Assembly: GCA_019973155.2 (NCBI GenBank)
Contig: BPQB01000097.1
Coordinates: forward strand, 1-64,000
From: Phanerochaete sordida
Taxonomy: Eukaryota; Basidiomycota; Agaricomycetes; Polyporales; Phanerochaetaceae
Direction: 5' to 3'
DNA: 64,000 nt
A model generated the notes under the pieces. That model searched no databases and was not told where the DNA came from. It saw nothing but the letters and a program-made list of their open reading frames with translations. Shown piece by piece: positions 1 to 10,522 of this stretch. The translations under genes were made by a program, and so were the position numbers. Within the stretch, counting starts at the first letter, position 1. Each line of letters starts with the position of its first letter.

Positions 1-108
1 AAACCCTAAACCCTAAACCCTAAAACCCTAAAACCCTAAAACCCTAAACCCTAAAACCCTAAAACCCTAAAACCCTAAAACCCTAAAACCCTAAAACCCT
101 AAAACCCA
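1..108. repeat. Left telomere, mixed 7- and 8-nt repeats
   Basis: The window opens with about 14 tandem copies reading CCCTAAA or CCCTAAAA, so the G-rich strand toward the end is TTTAGGG/TTTTAGGG. The C-rich strand runs 5'->3' into the chromosome, as expected for a left chromosome end. The three outermost units and one internal unit are 7-mers and the rest 8-mers. Most fungi use TTAGGG, so the extra T or two is unusual. The array ends abruptly in unique sequence after position 108. Confidence 0.96.
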
Positions 109-109
109 A

Positions 110-1880
110 CTGTCTTACAACTCTGTTTTACCTCCTCTCACCTCCGTTTTGCCTCCGTTTTGCCTCTTTCTCCTTTTTCTAACTCTTTTGCGCCTCTTTT
201 CTGCCTGCTACCACTTCTCCTCACGTTTCACTGCGTCTTTCCACTTCTTTTCTACTCCTTTCTACCTTTTTTCACTTCTTTCCACCTCTCTACACCCCTT
301 TCCAACTCTTGTTCACTTCTCCCCACCCTTTGTTGCCTCCTTCTACTACCCCTCACCTCTTGCAACTCTTTTTTCCGCTTCTTTCCACCTCTTCCCACTA
401 CCCACTCCACTGTCCACCTCCTTCCACCTCCTTTTACACTTCTTTCCATCTCTTTGTTGTCTTCTGCCTGTTTCCACCTCCCTCACCACTGTCTGCCTAT
501 TTCCACATTCTTTTACCTTTTTCAACCTCTTTGTCACTTCTTTCCATCTCTTTTTTGTTGCTTTCACCCACTTTCACCTGCTTTTCCTCCTGTTGCTCAA
601 CAACATCCATTGTGCTCGGTTTTAGCGCTTTTTTTACTATTCCCCACTTTTCTTTTCTTTGTCCTGCTCTTAATTCTACTCTCTTCTGCTATTTGAACTT
701 CTGTTCACTAGCACCTGGACTTTAGCACATTTTTACACTCCTCCTTTCTTCTTGTCTCCCTTTTTTTGCTACTTTTCCTTCTATTGCTTACTAACACCCA
801 TCATGCCGGGGCTTTAGCACTTTTTTACTATCTTCCCCTTTCACTCATCCTCATCCTCTTGTCAAATTCAACTCATTTGCACTACTGCAACTTCTATTCA
901 CCAACATCTGGGCATTAGCACTTAAAAAAAAAACTGTCTCTCGCTTTTTCCTTTGCCTCTGTTCTTTCATTAACCTGATTGCTTGTGTCACCATCTCTAC
1001 TGCTCATATGTGCTCGGGTTTTAAACTGTCAAAGCAGTTCAGCTTGCATTCTGCCAGCTGGAACTTTATGGCCTTCAACTCTTCAACTTATTGTAGCCCT
1101 TCAATGCTGCTTCTGGTTTGTGGTATTGTGCTTTTTACCAGCGGGTTTTTGTACAACAATACTGGGGGTAATTGCTCGGGTTTACTAAATACTTAGCAAA
1201 CTTCACACTGTGTCTGGCCATTATAAACGTCACTACTGCTACTTACTTGGCACACTGAGTTATGTGCTTGTGCTTTCTCTCTGCTCCTTAACTCTAGCTC
1301 TGGCTTTTACCGTCACCCCCTATACTGGTACATATCAATCTGCTGCTAATGCATTTCGGCGATACAGCACCGTCTCATCACTCAGCTGCCTGTGCATCTG
1401 TATATGTTCAATGTCAAGATCTACAGTACACATGCATCAGACACAGTGATAGTAGTCTATGGTACACGCAAATAAGCAGAAGTGACACGGGAGGCAGAAA
1501 GATTATACAACATCCAAAATATATAGCACTGGATAGATCACGGTTAAAGATGCCAGTGATATTAACTCATTTGCTAGTGCAGATTTTGCCTCTGACAGGT
1601 ACTGCTGCTTCAGGTAGACATTTGTGGCATTCAATACAAATATGCTATGTGTATGTTAGGCAAACATGCAGCGGTTCAAGCGAACTTTGGCAGCATCTGC
1701 CATTTTGTCTACTATGTCTCGTTCCCTGACACCTCCACCCCCATCCCCCTACACACACACACACACACACCGACAGGCGCGCACAAGCATATTGAGCACA
1801 GTGAAAGCAGCCAAAGTGTAGCAACATTTATTCGTACATTTTCTCGCGCCAAACCTTTGCAAAGCGCCCCATCACCATGA
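110..1880. repeat. Pyrimidine-rich subtelomere with degenerate tandem repeats
   Basis: This AT-richer stretch contrasts with the GC-rich remainder. From about 120 to 720 the plus strand is almost all C and T, built from loose variants of TTCTTTCCACCTC. A motif like AACACCTGGGCTTTAGCACTT recurs near 593, 712, 797 and 907, giving two diverged copies of a roughly 200-bp unit that contains the motif twice. An (AC)10 microsatellite occupies 1751-1770. Open frames here are low-complexity products of the pyrimidine bias; I see no gene. Confidence 0.8.
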
Positions 1881-1886
1881 GTGACG

Positions 1887-4274
1887 TCACTCGCTTTCGC
1901 CCACTGTCGCCGTGCACTGCGAGATAATGGCTTGCAGGCTGTTGATCTGCATCAGCAGCCCCGCCGCCATGTGCCATGCCAGGTCTGCCGCCGCCAGCAT
2001 ACTATCAGTGTCGAGTCGAGGAAGATGAGTATAGAAGGACGTACAGCAGTGGAACACCCAGAGCCCCGGGTTGTCCGTGATGAAGTGGATGACCATCCAG
2101 TTGTACTCCGGGACGAGGAAGGTGTTGCGCCTGCAGCGCGGGTCAGCGAGCGTGGGCAGCGGGAGGAATGGAGGACGGCGTACCGAAGTGGGTTCGTTGC
2201 GTTCAGAGGCTTGGCCGATGTAGCGGCCGGTGCCGGTGCCCATGCTGCGTTTGGTGTGTCAGTAGTCTGTATGAACACATGCGGAGGCAGCGTACATCCA
2301 TGGCCGGTGTCCGTGCAGATGGAAGGGGTGGTCGCCGTTGTCGAGGTTACTCTGCGGATCTGCGTCAGACGCGAACGGCGCGCGAGCGACAGACGACGCA
2401 CGATGAGCAGGTCAACGACCTGCACGCTGTCCTCCGTGACCATGAACTGCCCGCCCGGCTGGAGGCTCCCGCCCTCCGCGCCGTACACACTCCTGTTCTG
2501 CGCAGCCGCGCGCGTCTGCAGCAGCGTCGTCGTGCCCTGCAGCGGGCTCCAACTCTGCGCGCGCATCGGTCTGGTTAGCGAGAATGCCACGGCAGCGGGG
2601 AGCGGCGGGACGCACCGTGCCGTTCATGAACCCAGGAAGAGCTGCGAGTCCGCAAGCTCGAGCACGATCGTAAGCGGGTACTGGCGCGTCGCGTTGGGCG
2701 CGGACGCAACGACGGCGGGCACGAGCTGCACGGTGTCCATGTCCTGGAGCGCGCTAGCGTTCGCGGCCGGGCCGTAGCGGATGACGCCGCGGATGTCGAG
2801 GTTCTGGCCGGGCTTGTCGTATGTGAACATGTCGCTCTGGACCGCGGCGCGCATCCAGAAAGAGCCGCCGGTGCTGTTGGACGTCGTCACGAGCACGCTG
2901 TAGCGCTACGCGACGGCGAGCGTCACGCCCGCGACGTCGTATGGCTGCACGAGCGTGCTGTCGGCCTCGATCACGGTCAGCGTGTGGTAGTCGACGCTGA
3001 AGCGCACGGACGCAAAGGAGCCGGTGTGCACGAGCCGCAGGCGGTACGTCTTGTTTGCTTCGAGCGTGAACTGCGTGCGGCGTTAGAGGCGGCGGACGGG
3101 TTGCGCACGTTGAAGTAGGTGCCATTGCCGCCCCACTGCCCGAGGCCGTTGAGAGTCTGTCGGAAGTGAGCATATGTGCGGTCGCGTCGCGATAGCAGAA
3201 CTTACGCCGGCATCGGGCACGGGCTCATCACCCGCAGTCCCGTTGATGCCCCACGGCTTCCCGAACATTGAACGTCAGCGAATAGAGCTCTCGCTGTACT
3301 GCAGAAATCGCGCACCGATAGATAGCTCGCGAGTAGTACCGAGCTGAAGGTGTGGTACAGGTCGGCGAGCTGCACGACGAGCTCGCCGTCCCACGACGGG
3401 AAGGCTACGGGCGGCGGCGATGCGGGGTGTACGACGAGCGCGCCGGTGATGCAGTCAGTGTATTGCGTGGAGTCTGCGCAGACCTGAGTGAATGCCGATC
3501 ATAAAGTACAGGGTATACTCACAGTCTATAGGTCACACGAGCACCACGTTCATTAGTTAAGGTTCAGCTTCGCAGGCGATAGGCGTACGTGCGCTGCGAG
3601 GCGAGTCAGACTGCGTACACCATTCGCGCGATAAGCGACGTACTGCCACCAGGTCGTCCCCGAAAACTCGCCGAGCGTAAAGCTGCGCATCGTCAGTCAA
3701 AGCGCGCTGCAAAGCGAGCGGGAACGCACTTGTAGACGAGACTTTGCCCGGGCGGGATACCGCACTCGGTGATGCCAGCAGTGCCGTCGTAGAAGATCGT
3801 CTGGTTCTGGAACTGCATAGTCATGAGCATGAGCATATGTGCGCATGTAGTCAGGGATGTGGACTCACCAGACCGTGCCAGTGAATCGCGGTGCGGTTTC
3901 TCGAGCATGTTTGTCACGTTCACAACGATGTGGTCGCCCTGGTTGACCTCGATCGTCGGTCCAGGATACATGCCGTTGACGACGAGCATGAGCTTGCTCA
4001 CGCCATCGGGCGCGCCTTCGACCTGCGAGACCACGAAATCGTAGGACCGCGTCTGGGGCGGCTGGCCCGCGAGGCCATTGAGGAAAAAGTTGTCTTGCGG
4101 GGTCGGCTGCAGAGATGGCAGGTTTGAGGCAGTCGCGTTCGCATTTCCGGTATCGTTGGAATGGTGGTGCTTCAAGCCGAGGCCGAGCCCAAGCACATAC
4201 TGCGACCTGACGCGGTTCATTCCGACGCGAAGCACTGTCAAGTACATGCCCGGTCCGGCGGAAGCTCGAGTCAT
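1887..4274 (-). pseudogene. Multicopper oxidase (laccase-like) pseudogene
   Basis: The minus strand spells a complete three-cupredoxin multicopper oxidase, an enzyme that oxidises phenols or metals at a four-copper centre and reduces O2 to water. The N-terminal domain has VNGMYPGPTIEVNQGDHIVV, the middle a GALVVHP segment, and the C-terminal domain the HPFHLHGH site (about 2299-2332) and an AWHMAAGLLMQINSL tail. It is broken in several ways. One extra base near 3890 puts the IHWHG copper motif out of frame. The HSH motif expected after GEFSGTTW (about 3640-3665) is absent. A TAG at 2906-2908 replaces the usual Gln before RYSVLV. The segment before HPFHLHGH is frame-shifted, and splicing at the HCHxAWH site gives HCY, losing a T3 ligand. 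Several exon junctions also no longer line up. Family is clear; substrate class (laccase versus ferroxidase-like) is not. Confidence 0.86.
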
Positions 4275-7200
4275 TGAAGATAACTTCCACCACTATTTAA
4301 TGACCTCAACAGCACCTCACTGGCTGGCATAGCTCGCGAATTAGCATTGAGCCCTCCAGTATAGGTTGTAAGCACGACTCACCTGATGGCTCGTATCTAC
4401 GATTGAGTCGGACTCAAACTGCGACGCGGGTCCTACAGTTTTACATTTGAGATGGACACAGACACCGACGCGCTGCGGACCGCCCCGGCTCAGTCGATGG
4501 TACTAGATATTCACCTGTCGCGGATCAACCTACCCCGAGGCCGTCAAGGTCAGACAGAAGTTACCGGTACAAGAGACTCCGGCGTGCAAGATACCGCAGC
4601 ACCATAGTACTATGCAGAGTATGTTCGATTCTTGCCCTGCATTCTTACCCCCGCGCTTCGAGCGTCGAACATTCTCGGCCGTCGGTCTTCGTCCCCGCAT
4701 ACAGTATATCCCACGGCAGCCGCGGTACCGTAGACGATACAAGACCGACGTAATGCGCACAGAAAGGGTGCCAGAGCAGCGTACCCTACAAACGGATGAG
4801 CGACGCTAGATCTCAGATCGTCTATTTGCCACGTACACTGACCAGATCACGCCTCTTTGACGGCATTGCCCCAAGTCTTCAGCCCCTCCATGACCCCTCC
4901 TCGTTGCCCGCCGCATCATCTCCGCCCCGTCTCGTGAGCCAGTCGCGGCGCCTACAGCCAGCGCAGCCGACACGCCCCAAAGCGGGCAGTAACCCCACGA
5001 AGCCCGACAATACCGCGCCGCAGGCGCACGCTTCGAGCTAAACCGTTCGACAGCGCGCGAAGGTTAAGCTCAGAGGGTTTACGGGCCTCATTGCAGTCAC
5101 GAGCGCGGCGGACGCTGCGCTGTGCCCTCGAAGCGTGCACGAGCAACGTCATCGCGAGGGTGACGTGCCGTACACGCCCTGCCGAACACGTCGATCCGCG
5201 CCGCCTCTAATCGCAGGCGGGCGAGGCGAGACGCAGCGGTGGGAAGAAGCGCACGGATATGGGCCCCCGCGGCGCGCGCGTGACCCGATCCCGAACGGTG
5301 CGGTGCCTCGGCGAATCTCAGTGCTGGGGTTGATCGCCTCTCCACCCTTCTTTCTGCGAGGCCCTGGCGAAGGCCGCCAGGGTGGCCGTGGTGGGGTGCT
5401 TCGGGCCCCAAGGGGCAGATCGGCGGGGCCCAGCCGCGCGACGGCCCCAGTGGTGCGACACGCGAGAGCGCGCCGCGCCGTCGGTCGTCTGCGAGTGCGC
5501 ACGGATGCGCAGCTCGCGTCGGCATGGACAAGCGCGGCTGGCCGAGGTGTGCTTCGTGGCGCACCGGCGACGGCCGCCGTCACGCCCTGGCGCGCAGCCC
5601 GTGCACGGCAGCAGTGGGCGCCGGAGGCGCCGCTGCAGACTACCGAGCAGCGCGCCCCGGCAGGCGCGAGACCCTGGATGCACCGGCCAGCGCGACCGGC
5701 GGGTGGAGTGCGTTTGCGGAGGCACCTGCCGTTCGCGGACAATGGCCGCAGCCACGATGTGTGTGTGCCGCTGGGAGATCGGGGCCGCTCGACGAGGCGG
5801 TGCACGCCTGTACGGGGCGCCGGGGCGTCCGCTTCCGGCGCATTTGTTGCGTAGCCGTGACAGGCGAAGGCGAGAAGGGCGTCGGCGAGCTCGGGAGGCT
5901 GATCTCTGCACGAGTCGCGGATGCAGTGCGTCGGTCGTCGGGTTCGTCGATGGGCGAGGGCCAAGGGTACGCCCTGCGGGAGAACGTGAGCCATTAGAGA
6001 CAATACGATGGAGGCGTGATGGATACATACAGTGCCTTATAGTGCGAAAATTTCACGACTACGTCCGGTCGCAGTGGTGACGACAGCACCTATTCGTGAT
6101 CCTGTCAGGTAGCGTTTGATGTCTGCAGCATGCCAGCGGAGGTTCAGCCACAAAGTGCCGTCTAGAACGCCGCGCACGTACCAGGACAGAAGCCTCAAGG
6201 CGGCGGCGCGCGGCACATGATTTCGCGCGATGCCCATCGCAGGGGCCGGGCGAGGCTTGTGCGGACGACCGTGGCTATTTTTGCGGGCGATTTGCAATGG
6301 CGCGACGTCGCTGACCAGGGGAAGGGGTCTTGATGGGCAGCAGAGCTGCATTCGTGCTTGGCACGGTGGGAACCTGTACGGCATGCTCTATCAGACGGTG
6401 GGTCGCCGCGGTGATACAGGCAGGTGGGCGCACCGTTCGCTGACTTTGGCGAGCCTCTACTTACGGCCGTCTGCGAGACGTGGGACCGTTCGCGCGCGGC
6501 GGCGGACAGAGGCGATGTGCGAACGAGGGGCTGATGTGTGCTGCAGAGATCCTGCGGACGGATGGCTCGTCAGCGGCCGTCACGGACATTAGGGCAGATG
6601 GACATGCCTGCAGTGCCAATGTCGCGGTGGCGGCGTCGTCGGGCGCTGCGCACCGGGCAGAAGACGAGCGTCCGGCGGGGCGGCGGCGCGACCTTCTTAT
6701 CTGCGTGCATCGTCTGCGGCGGTCTGCCGCATCAGGCAGGTCTTCAGTGGCACGGCTACGATCGAGAGATGCACTGCGCACCAATGAACGTGCCGCCGAG
6801 CGTTCCCTCAAAGAGGCTGCTGGGCCGCGCCTGGCGAGCAGACAAGCTTCGCCACTGCACCTGCGCGCTGGAGCGTGCCAGGCACGCGACGCGTCGGGGC
6901 TCGCGTGCGCACGGCCAGCGTGACGACCAGCGGGGGTGTGCTTGGCAGTCGCGCGAGCTTCTAGTCGGGAGGGGCAGATCAGGTCTTGATGGGATGAGGT
7001 CCAAGTCGCAGCGAGATCAGAATCTGGCGCGGCGGTCTGGCTCCTGGCCTCAGCGCGGCGTGAGATCTCGATTCTGCGAGCAGGCGTGTTTGCACGACGA
7101 CGCTGAGGCGGCAGTGCCACGGGCTCGCGACGGACAGCGTTGCGAGCTCGGCTCGCGCGCCATCGTTTCATTGTCGAGCTCATCGTTCGGTACGCGAGCA

Positions 7201-8900
7201 CCGATGGTCCGACTGGCGCACCGCCTCCCGCTCGTCGCGAGCTTGGGCGATCCCGCAGGGGCGCTACAGATGAATAGCGACGTAGGCAGATCTTCGCACG
7301 TCTCGTGCGCTGCCCAGGAGACGCGAATCGTGCTATGGGGGATTCACGTGGAGGGTGGCCGCGCGGTGCAGCAGCGCATCAGCGGAGGTCGGGCGAGGGG
7401 AGCGAGTTACCGGTCGGCGGCTGGCACGGGAGCTGTGCACGCTGCGAATCAGGTGCGGCGCAATGCGAGGGCGTCGCGGATCAACGCACTTGGGCGACGC
7501 CGACTTTTCCGGGATGTTCGCTCTGGCGCAGGCGTGCCCCGACGTCGGCCCTGGCCTCGAAGGCAAGCGCGGCCGAGGGCAAGGAGGAAGAAGCACGAAA
7601 AAAGCTGTGCCGGAGGTCGCGACATATTGGGCGCTCTCGCTGCTGCAGTCGGACAGCGGACGTGATGCTAAAGCTGCCTGGGAAACCTCGGGGAGCAGTT
7701 TTCGACCGCTGGCGCCGCCCTCCGGCGCCATGACGGTATGGGCCGGAGTCGAGGTACGGAAAGAAGGTCAGGTGAGGATTGTTCGGATTGGAATCTGGCG
7801 TCGAAGGCGGGCGAATAGTCGGGTGGGCAAAGCCGCAGAGGGAGATGAGATTAGGACGCGAGGGTGATGGCTCACTGAAACAGTTTTGACGGGGCTGATT
7901 GGGAAGATGACTGCTATATGAGTGTTGTTGTACGGCAGCTAGGGCTGTACACCAAGGACACCGGCGACGCCTTCGAATGCATCGGTATCATTACCGGGAA
8001 ACGTCGCGGGGCGACAGCGGGACAGAGCAAAGCGCGAGCAGAGGCGAGCAGGGGTCTGGGCACAGCGAGGGCAGGGTGCTGCGAGGCCCTCGAAGTTGGA
8101 CATCTGCGTTCGCAGTCGAGCTGCATCAGAAGTGAGCTCTGTCGTTATCGCTCCCTGAGCTGACGGCAGCCCGCTGACGATGCAGATCCAGGGCGGAGAT
8201 CCCCTGCCAGCTCGAAAGTCACGTTCCTGCTTAGTTTCGACAACGGCGAGCTGAGCAACCACGCAGGATACACTTTGTGCGGTGGCCGTGCTGGCTGCGA
8301 CAGGCCAAGGCGGGCTGGCCAGCAAGGGGCGAGCGAGGCTGGCCCGCTGACGGCGGCGGCGGGTGACAGTGACGGATGTGATCGTGCGGTGACTGTTACG
8401 TGACCGTGACCTGCCCGTTTTGGGCGGTGAGGCGGGGTGTGCCGAGGGGATATATGAGATTAGGAGATTGGATTGGAGTGGTCCGGAGTCGAGTCCTTTC
8501 CCCCACCCCCGTCTATGGTCCTGAGTCTCTGACGGAGCGTCCTTCCCGTTCCCCTCCCCTTCTTGCATTTCCCTCCCACTCAGCCCCGCTGTAACAAGGA
8601 CACCGCTTGGTGTACGTTCGCCTCCCTTTTTTCCGCTTGAACATAGCTCACGCGCACGTCGTTATGCAGATCTCGCGACCCTTGTCAGCATTCACCCTCC
8701 CCTCCTCCCCCAGTGCAAGCAAGCAACGAAGACCTCCTCCTCCTCCTCAGAGTTCCTGCAGCTGTCATACGCTTGAGTCTCGACTCGCGATTGGCAAAGC
8801 AACGCAAACCTCAGTGACCCATAGCGCCCGAACCAGCCTCCTCCTCCATCTCTTGCCCATACGACCTTCTGGATCTCGCTGAACACCTCGGTGATCGCGA
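4275..8900. other. Gene-poor GC-rich stretch, no supported gene
   Basis: All six frames stay open for long distances between about 5.1 and 7.9 kb because GC is high, but the translations are Arg/Ala/Pro-rich, overlap on both strands and show no recognisable motif or consistent splice pattern. I see no transposase, reverse transcriptase or RNA gene. From about 8440 the sequence becomes CT-rich and has a TATATG element near 8450, which is probably the promoter and leader of the bHLH gene at 9043. Confidence 0.55.
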
Positions 8901-9042
8901 TCTAGTAGTCTCAGAGCCTCCGCACCGTACTTCGACTCAACCGCCTAGGACCAAAAGCACCTCTGCCTGCGCCTTGGTTCCGCTCCCAACCCGCATACAC
9001 CTATAGACCAACCGTATCTGCTCTCTGTACCCCGCTATATCC
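8440..9042 (+). promoter_or_regulatory. Putative promoter/leader of the bHLH gene with an upstream ORF
   Basis: A TATATGAG element near 8450 is followed by some 500 bp of C- and T-rich sequence typical of basidiomycete promoters and 5' leaders. An ATG at 8664 opens a frame of about 73 codons ending at 8882, before the main start at 9043. If the transcript begins upstream of it, this would be an upstream ORF that could lower translation. The transcription start cannot be seen from sequence. Confidence 0.4.
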
Positions 9043-10522
9043 ATGGCCATGACGCTCTCCTCTGCTTCCCCCGCCCCTCAGTCTCCTCAGTCCACCGACG
9101 GCTCGAACGGCCCGTCCACGCCTGTCTCTCCCTCCACCGTTCAGACGCTCGCTCTTCCTCCGCCCGTCGATGCTACTCCCAAGGCCGAAGCTGATCCCGC
9201 CGCCGCCCCGGCTGTCGCCCAGCCAAAGCGCAAGCCGAGCCGCCGCGCCAACACCGCCGAGCGCAGGGCTACTCACAACGCCGTTGAGCGTGCCCGCAGG
9301 GAGACTTTAAACTCGAGGTTCCTGGTGCGTCGCGCGCTTTAATTTGATGCTCAATTTGTCTAACGCCGAGCAGGATCTGGCTGCGCTCCTCCCGAATCTG
9401 TCGCAGATCCGCCGCCCGTCCAAGTCCTCCATCGTCAACAGCTCCATCGCCCACATCCACGCTTCGCGCCGCCACCGTCTCCTCGCCGCGCGCGAACTCC
9501 GCATGCTCAAGCTCGAGAGCGATGCGCTTCGCCGCGAGCTCAACGAGTGGCGCGACCGCTCTGGTCTCCCGCGCGTCGAGGAGCCAATCCGCGGCGAGGG
9601 TTTCCAGATGATTCTCTCCGGCGAGGTCGAGATCCTCTCTGTCGGCCCCATCGAGGAGGAAGACGGCGACGAGTACGGCGATGACGGCTACGGTGACCAG
9701 GAGTTCGCCGCACGCACTCCTGGCCCCGTCCCAGGCATGGCTGATGACCGCCATCGGGAGGGCAACCCGTTCGCCCACAGTGCCCCCGCTCACGGACACC
9801 CGGGCCTCCACCTCCAGACGATCCTCCCGCGCCCGGCTCACGGCGCGTCTGCGAGCCCGATGATCGTTCAGTCCCCGACGAACGTGTCCTTTGAGAACCC
9901 GGCCATGGCGAATGTGTACGATGCTCCGTACAACATGCAGCCGTTTCACATGAACGGCAACGTCCTTGGCCGCCACGCCGAGCCCGAGGGCAAGTGGGGT
10001 ATGTTCAACGGCCAGCAGTTCACGCCGCCCGCGTCTTCGCACGGCATGCAGGCGTCTTCGTACATGTTGGGCCAACACCATCACCCTCATCACGTCCAGC
10101 GGCAGGCGATGTACGCCGCCGGACAGCCCGCGAGCGGCCACATGTACGGCAGCCCGATCGACAACGACGACGCGTCCTCGGTCGGCAGCGCGGGGCACTC
10201 GCCCGTGCCAGGCTCGGGCGGCAACGCGATCGTCGCGAAGAGAGAGAGGAGCGGCAGCATGGGCAGCGTCGGCTCTGCCGGGGGCCCCTCCGGCACCCCC
10301 GGAAGCGGCTACGAGATGCCTGCGGCCGCAGGGATGTCGCGCAGGATGGGCTCCGGCGCGTCGGGCCCGTGGGACGAGGGCATGGGCATGAGCGGCGGGA
10401 TGCCAGCGATGGGACCGATCGGCGGCCTGGGCGTGGGCGGGATGGGCATGGGAGGACGTGGCGCGCAGGCGGCGATGACCGTGGGGGGTGGCGGCAACGC
10501 GTTCGCGGCGATGATGCTCTAG
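9043..10522 (+). CDS. Class-B bHLH transcription factor
   Basis: Two exons, 9043-9324 and 9374-10522, joined over a 49-nt GTGCGT...CAG intron, give 476 aa in exact frame. Residues about 72-125 form a basic helix-loop-helix domain: the basic part HNAVERARRETLN has the H-E-R spacing of class-B factors that bind CACGTG-type E-boxes as dimers. The intron splits helix 1, and helix 2 reads KSSIVNSSIAHIHASRRH. A short coiled segment of Leu and Arg residues follows, but no clear leucine zipper. The rest is probably disordered: acidic around residue 170, His/Gln-rich near 300, and Gly/Met-rich at the C-terminus. The start is the first ATG of a MAM pair in a good context. Target genes are unknown; it stands alone with no operon-like partner. 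Confidence 0.93.

Noticed and set aside
149..725. Cys/Phe/Leu-rich open frames beside the telomere
   Set aside because: Translations of pyrimidine-rich low-complexity DNA with non-ATG starts.
5135..7867. Several 200-375-aa open frames on both strands
   Set aside because: Arg/Ala/Pro-rich translations overlap in many frames, most lack an ATG start, and none has a motif; they follow from high GC.
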